Position numbers and translations under genes: made by a program. Shown piece by piece: positions 13,615 to 17,938 of a DNA stretch of 17,938 nt. Positions within the stretch are counted from its first letter, which is position 1, and each line of letters begins with the position of its first letter. This stretch comes from Candidatus Omnitrophota bacterium. GTDB lineage: Bacteria; Omnitrophota; Gorgyraeia; Pluralincolimonadales; Pluralincolimonadaceae. The notes below the pieces were generated by a model, which did not search any database, was not told the DNA's origin, and saw only the letters and a list, made by a program, of their open reading frames with translations. The stretch covers positions 1-17,938 of the forward strand of contig JAQUSA010000005.1 in the NCBI GenBank assembly GCA_028715315.1, in the 5' to 3' direction.

Positions 13615-16044
13615 ATGGAATTTAAGTTCACCGAAGACAACTTTAAGCTCGGAGCGGAAGACACATATCTCTATTCCGGTGAGGTCCATTATTTCAGGAT
13701 AAGGCCGGAGAACTGGGCTGCCCACCTGAAGAAGGCCAAGGCCGCGAACTTAAATACCGTAAGCACGTACATCCCGTGGGACTGGCACGAATACGAGGAA
13801 GGCAAGTTCGATTTTTCGGGCCATACCAATCCCCAGAGGAACCTTCTCGGGTTCATAGAACTGTGCAGGAAGAACGGGCTCCAGCTCATCGTGAAGCCGG
13901 GCCCCTACATCCTTGCCGAATATATGGACCACGGCATACCCCAGTGGCTCCTCTCGACGCATCCGGAGATCCTCTCCCTTAACAGGGAAGGCAAACCTTT
14001 CGGGCACGCGCGCGTCACTTTGATGCATCCGACGTACCTGAAATACGCGAGGCTCTGGTACGATAAGATCCTCGAGATAGTCAAGAACAACTCCGTAAAC
14101 AAGCCGGGCGGCATAATAATATCGATGCAGGTCTGCAATGAGATCGGCGTCTTCACCTGGCTTGATAAGGAAGCCGACTACAACCCGGTGGCCCTTGACT
14201 GCTACAGGAAGTTCCTCTCAGAAAAATATAAGAAGATAAACAGGCTCAACGCGCTATACAGGACGAAGTACAAGAGCTTCTCCTCGGTCGTCCCCCCGTC
14301 CGGCAGCATATCCAGGCTTACGGAACTGGCGGCGGACCTCGACTGGCACATGTTCTGGCGCAGCTATTACGCGATGTACCTCGAATACCTGATGAAGGAA
14401 GCTTCGAAGAGGGGCGTCGCGGTGCCGTTCACGCATAACCTCCCGGGATGGGTATGGGGGAGGGCAGTGGAGTTCCCGCTCAATGTGACGATGTACCAGG
14501 ACGTCGCGAAGATGTACCCGAAGATAATCCTCGCGGTCGACCATATCCCGGAGAACGTATCCTACAGGAATTTCCACGACGCGTCGATAATACAGCAGTT
14601 CACGCGCGCGATGCAGGGCAATAGGGGGCCGACTTTCGTAGCCGAGATGCAGGCCGGCACAAGGGAGCATACGGTCGTTACCTATCCGGACGAGCTCGAG
14701 CTCTTTTATAAATCCGCCCTCGCGTACGGCGCCGCCGGCATGAACTTTTATATGTTCTCTCAGGGCAAGAACCCTAAGGGCAAGTCCGCGGTCGGGCCGA
14801 CATTCTACTGGCAGACGCCGCTTGACTATGAAGGCAAGGAGTCGCCCCTCTATCCGGTCATACGAAGGTTCGGCAAGCTCGCCTCGTCATTCGGCGCGCT
14901 CGCCTGCCGCGCGAAGGCGGAATCGAAGGTCGCGCTGGCTTTCTACAAACCGTATTATTCCACGGAACTGGTCAATTCCTACGACTTCGCTAAACTGGGC
15001 CTCAGCTACAACCCGAAGGTGATAAGGGACAGCGTATTCTACGAGGGCATGGCGAAGGTCCTGAAGATGCTGAATTGCGATTACGATATAATAGACCTGG
15101 AGATCACAAAACCCAAAGACCTCTCGCAATACAAGCAGGTCTGGGCGATCTCACTCGAATATATGGACGCGGAGACGCAGAAGTTGCTCGCGAATTACGC
15201 GGTAAGCGGCGGGCATCTCGTGATGCTGCCGAGGGTGCCTAAATACGACCTTTCGCTCAGGCCGTGCGAGATCGTAAAACAGACGTTGAAGCTGGGCGAG
15301 GCGGAGGACGTATCCCCGCGCATGCCGACCGTCGAGTTCTTCGACGTGAAAGAGATATCGGTATTGAACCCCGTACAGGTCTTCAACGAGGCGAACACCG
15401 AGCCGGTCGCGGTCCTTGCGGACGACAGCGTCTGCGGGTTCATCAAGCACTTCGGCCCCGCCTCCGGCGGCGGCTGGGCGCTGGTCCTCGGGACGGCTTT
15501 CGGATATTCGACCGAGGAGAATATAGACGCCTATTCGCGCATACTCAAGATGGACGATATACGCGGCAACGCCGCATCCACGAACGGCAAGCTTATCGTG
15601 CAGGAATTCTTCGGCGACGGACATGCTTTCCTTTTCGTCGCGAACTATTACAGGACGCCGGAATCCGGGCACGTGACGTTCATTGACTCGGTATCGAGGG
15701 CGGAGAAGAAGATGCCTTACGGCGGTGAAATGACCGTTCCGCCGCTGACCGGCCTGATAATACCTATCGGCGTCCAGGTAAAGGATTCCCGCGCCGCCGG
15801 CGCAAAGATCGTATTCTCGACATCTCAGATATTGAGCGCCTTTGAAAAGGGCGGATCCATATATATGGAACTTCACGGCCAGCCGAAGTCGGACGGTGAG
15901 CTGACGGTTGCCCTGAAGAAGAGGCCGAAACAGGTTTTTGCCGACGGGAAGAAGCTGGAATTCTCCTATAGGTCCGGCGAGGTCATAGTATCCTTCAAGC
16001 ACAGCGACGAAGGTCCGGTGCTCCTGAAGATCAATCTGGGGTAA
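13615..16044 (+). CDS. GH35-like beta-galactosidase (clan GH-A)
   Basis: This 809-residue protein opens with the GH35 pattern: YSGEVHYFRIRPENW (20-34), KAANLNTVSTYIPWDWHE (42-59), EEGKFDFSG and VKPGPYILAEY (93-103). The likely acid/base is Glu176 in SMQVCNEIGV (170-179) and the nucleophile Glu344 in TFVAEMQAG (340-348). YGAAGMNFYMFSQG and TPLDYEGK also match GH35. The remaining 400 residues form accessory beta domains and a possible Rossmann-like segment (about 470-530), as in GH42/GH35 relatives. Family GH42 is the main alternative. No signal peptide is present, although the two neighbours are exported, so the enzyme is probably cytoplasmic and acts on imported oligosaccharides. The start is 6 bp after the lipoprotein stop without a strong ribosome site. 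The substrate is not known. Confidence 0.85.
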   Translation: MEFKFTEDNFKLGAEDTYLYSGEVHYFRIRPENWAAHLKKAKAANLNTVSTYIPWDWHEYEEGKFDFSGHTNPQRNLLGFIELCRKNGLQLIVKPGPYILAEYMDHGIPQWLLSTHPEILSLNREGKPFGHARVTLMHPTYLKYARLWYDKILEIVKNNSVNKPGGIIISMQVCNEIGVFTWLDKEADYNPVALDCYRKFLSEKYKKINRLNALYRTKYKSFSSVVPPSGSISRLTELAADLDWHMFWRSYYAMYLEYLMKEASKRGVAVPFTHNLPGWVWGRAVEFPLNVTMYQDVAKMYPKIILAVDHIPENVSYRNFHDASIIQQFTRAMQGNRGPTFVAEMQAGTREHTVVTYPDELELFYKSALAYGAAGMNFYMFSQGKNPKGKSAVGPTFYWQTPLDYEGKESPLYPVIRRFGKLASSFGALACRAKAESKVALAFYKPYYSTELVNSYDFAKLGLSYNPKVIRDSVFYEGMAKVLKMLNCDYDIIDLEITKPKDLSQYKQVWAISLEYMDAETQKLLANYAVSGGHLVMLPRVPKYDLSLRPCEIVKQTLKLGEAEDVSPRMPTVEFFDVKEISVLNPVQVFNEANTEPVAVLADDSVCGFIKHFGPASGGGWALVLGTAFGYSTEENIDAYSRILKMDDIRGNAASTNGKLIVQEFFGDGHAFLFVANYYRTPESGHVTFIDSVSRAEKKMPYGGEMTVPPLTGLIIPIGVQVKDSRAAGAKIVFSTSQILSAFEKGGSIYMELHGQPKSDGELTVALKKRPKQVFADGKKLEFSYRSGEVIVSFKHSDEGPVLLKINLG

Positions 16045-16049
16045 AATCG

Positions 16050-17938
16050 ATGAAGTTCTTCCGTTTTTTATTCGCGGCTGTTGCTTTCCTATGCCTTCCT
16101 CTTGCAGCCCTGCCCGCGCAGGATGAGATCTCCGTAAGGGTACCCGCCGGTTCCGATATTAAAATAATAGAACATTTCAATGACGGCAAAGACCCTAACG
16201 AGATAGGCGGCTCTCCCGCGCTCTCCGTAAAGAAACCCGCTTTTCTGCAGGCCGCCTACAACAATAAGGTAAGGCGTACCGGAGCGGGCTACTCGCTTGA
16301 ACTCGAATTCTACATACCGAAGGGCGAACAGGCGGCATGGTCTACGGGCCTGAATGACCTCGACATAAGCGCCGCTAAGGGCATATCGTTCTGGATCAAG
16401 GGCACGGAAGGTTCGGAGAAGCTCTGGCTTACCCTCGAGGACGGCTACGGCGTAAGTAAGGATTCCGACATCTCGGGGCTTATAGGCCCCTCGACGGAAT
16501 GGCAGGAGGTCAGGGTGCCGATAGAAAGGTTCCCGTCGCTTGACATGAACAAGATGGGAAAACTGAGCTTCGTGTTCAAGGGCGAACCGAGCGTCATAAG
16601 CGGGAAGGTCTACCTCGACGATATTGCGTTCTACGGCGATAAGGAGCTTTTCTTTAACGGCCTCAAGGATAATATAGGCCGCTACCCCGGCACGATACTT
16701 GCCGGAGAGCGCAGGAACGAACTTCTGACAAGCACGGACAATGATATGCTCTCCGGTATCGCGAAGGATACCTGGGGGTTTTTCGATAATGTGGTAGATA
16801 AGAGGAGCCGCCTGCCGCTCGACTGGATAGGCATGGCGCCGGAGAGGGCGATAGGAGATTACACTTCGCCGACCAACACGGGCCTCTATTTCATAAACAT
16901 AGTCGCCGCTGTCGACCTTAACTTAATAACGAGGGAAGAGGCGGTTAAGCGGATATCCGGTACGCTCGATGTCGTCGAGAAGATGCCGCGCTGGAACGGG
17001 CTCTGGGATAATTACCATTCCACGACCAACCTGCAGGTCACGCGCAGGTATATCTCGTCCGTGGATAACGGATGGTTTGCCGGAGGCCTGATTATAGCGA
17101 GGCAGGCGTTTGATAAGGAGCTCGGGAAGCGCTGTTCGAAGCTTTTGGACGAGATGGATTTCTCGGCGCTCTATAACAAGGAGATCGGGCAGCTGAACCT
17201 CGGTTTTGACAGGGATACTGACAAATATTCCCCGTATAATTACGGGCAGCTTAACGGCGAGGCCAGGTTCACGAGCCTCGTGGCGATAGGAAAAGGGAAC
17301 GTCCCGCAGGAACACTGGTATAAGATGGCAAGGACCTTTCCTCCCGAAGTCGACTGGCAGTCCCAGAAACCGCAGGGCAAGGAAGTTAAAAAATCCGGCG
17401 TAAAATATTACCAGGGCTATTATATATATGAGGGCGAGAAGGTGGTCCCGAGCTGGGGCGGCAGCCTCTTCGAGTTCCTGATGCCTTCGCTGATGGTCAA
17501 AGAGAAAGAGTTGGCCCCGAAAGGGCTCGGCCTTAACGACCTTAGGGGTGTGCAAGCCCATATCGCTATGGCGAAGCAGAAGGGATATAAGGCATGGGGG
17601 TTCTCCCCGTGCTCGACCCCGGACGGCAGCTACGGCGGTTATACGGAATACGGGGTCGGGGGCATAGGCTTCAAGGGATATAAGGACGAAGGGGTCGTGA
17701 CGCCGCATGTAGTCTTCCTCGCGCTTACCTTTGCCCCGGAAGAGGCCATATCCGACATCAGGAGGATGCTCTTCTATTTCGACATGTACGGCGAATACGG
17801 GTTCTATGACTCGGTGAACGTGAAGAACGGCAAGGTCTCGTACAAATACCTCGCGCTTGACCAGGGCATGATATTGCCATCGATAGATAACTACCTGAAC
17901 GGCGGCGCAATAAGGCAAAGGTTCCACAAGGACCCGGT
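16050..17938 (+). CDS. Secreted glycoamylase/GH144-like protein with N-terminal carbohydrate-binding module (3' end cut by window)
   Basis: The frame is open from ATG 16050 to the window edge, giving 629 residues with no stop. A signal peptide (MKFFRFLFAAVAFLCLPLAALPA) precedes a beta-sandwich module (about 38-196: EHFNDGKDPNEIGG, GISFWIKGTEGSEK, WQEVRVPIERF, GKVYLDDIAFYG). The module matches that of the lipoprotein at 12898. From about 225 on it is a glycoamylase-type (alpha/alpha)6 domain: SVDNGWFAGGLIIARQAF (337-354), SWGGSLFEFLMPSL (468-481), AWGFSPCSTPDGSYGGY (515-531), EGVVTPHVVFLALTFAPEEA, YGEYGFYDSVN and LALDQGMILPSIDNYLNGG. This wording is shared by the PF10091 glycoamylase domain, GH144 beta-1,2-glucanases and cyclic beta-1,2-glucan synthase C-termini. 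The protein probably ends shortly beyond the window. It lies 5 bp after the GH35-like gene. A periplasmic or outer-surface glucanase is likely; linkage specificity is not certain. Confidence 0.85.
   Translation, partial: MKFFRFLFAAVAFLCLPLAALPAQDEISVRVPAGSDIKIIEHFNDGKDPNEIGGSPALSVKKPAFLQAAYNNKVRRTGAGYSLELEFYIPKGEQAAWSTGLNDLDISAAKGISFWIKGTEGSEKLWLTLEDGYGVSKDSDISGLIGPSTEWQEVRVPIERFPSLDMNKMGKLSFVFKGEPSVISGKVYLDDIAFYGDKELFFNGLKDNIGRYPGTILAGERRNELLTSTDNDMLSGIAKDTWGFFDNVVDKRSRLPLDWIGMAPERAIGDYTSPTNTGLYFINIVAAVDLNLITREEAVKRISGTLDVVEKMPRWNGLWDNYHSTTNLQVTRRYISSVDNGWFAGGLIIARQAFDKELGKRCSKLLDEMDFSALYNKEIGQLNLGFDRDTDKYSPYNYGQLNGEARFTSLVAIGKGNVPQEHWYKMARTFPPEVDWQSQKPQGKEVKKSGVKYYQGYYIYEGEKVVPSWGGSLFEFLMPSLMVKEKELAPKGLGLNDLRGVQAHIAMAKQKGYKAWGFSPCSTPDGSYGGYTEYGVGGIGFKGYKDEGVVTPHVVFLALTFAPEEAISDIRRMLFYFDMYGEYGFYDSVNVKNGKVSYKYLALDQGMILPSIDNYLNGGAIRQRFHKDP

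Noticed and set aside
15151..16002. A 283-codon minus-strand open frame inside the GH35-like gene (similar long ones at 9107-10054 and 6775-7524).
   Set aside because: All are antisense to genes with clear family motifs, have no ribosome sites, and have composition typical of reverse reading in GC-rich coding DNA.
16923..17927. A 334-codon open frame on the minus strand.
   Set aside because: It is antisense to the glycoamylase-like gene, which runs unbroken from 16050 to the window edge with a signal peptide and family motifs. The minus-strand product matches nothing recognisable and is His/Arg/Val-rich, as antisense shadows are.
1..17938. CRISPR arrays, tRNA or rRNA genes, insertion sequences, riboswitches.
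   Set aside because: No regularly spaced repeats, transposase-like frames or structured RNA signatures were seen; the gaps are too short (at most about 118 bp) for most of these.

Overview
The window looks like a chromosomal segment of a Gram-negative, uncultured-type bacterium. The likeliest assignment is Candidatus Omnitrophota (OP3) or a nearby PVC-like lineage. This is inferred from lipid A genes (lpxA, lpxI), moderate-to-high GC, heavy use of AGG (Arg) and ATA (Ile), and the style of the small proteins. No rRNA or marker gene fixes the taxonomy. Genes are packed tightly: all but one are on the + strand, no gap exceeds about 120 bp, and I see no mobile elements, CRISPR arrays, tRNAs or rRNAs.

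Layout. (1) Positions 1-1763 hold the end of lpxA, then lpxI, then an OmpR/PhoB-family regulator that overlaps lpxI by 4 bp. (2) Positions 1781-8127 form a nitrogen-acquisition cluster: a 57-aa rubredoxin-like protein, a small outer-membrane protein, ammonium transporter 1, PII protein 1, a 59-aa HTH protein, ammonium transporter 2, PII protein 2 and a 500-aa glutamine synthetase. (3) A lone minus-strand membrane protein (8131-8886) separates this from positions 9005-12795: glutamine-dependent NAD+ synthetase, a second glutamine synthetase of the 446-aa alpha type, and a GAF-ANTAR RNA-binding antiterminator overlapping it by 4 bp. (4) Positions 12812 to the end carry a carbohydrate locus behind a near-consensus sigma-70 promoter: a lipoprotein with a beta-sandwich module, a GH35-like beta-galactosidase, and a secreted glycoamylase/GH144-like protein cut by the window edge.

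The most interesting signal is regulatory. Two promoters, one before the rubredoxin-omp-amt-PII genes (1781-1822) and one before glutamine synthetase 1 (6552-6594), carry the same three-unit, 11-bp-phased direct repeat, (T/G)TAAY-N6 three times, followed by a TATACT -10 box. This is operator geometry for an OmpR/PhoB-type protein. An OmpR-family gene with a degenerate receiver domain and no partner kinase in view ends 17 bp before the first copy. The arrangement resembles actinobacterial GlnR, an orphan OmpR-type nitrogen regulator whose sites are also 11-bp-phased gTnAC-like repeats upstream of amtB and glnA. A second, RNA-level nitrogen control (ANTAR) is attached to the other glutamine synthetase. 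Both synthetases have Phe where the E. coli adenylylation Tyr lies, so control probably runs through transcription, feedback inhibition and PII rather than adenylylation.
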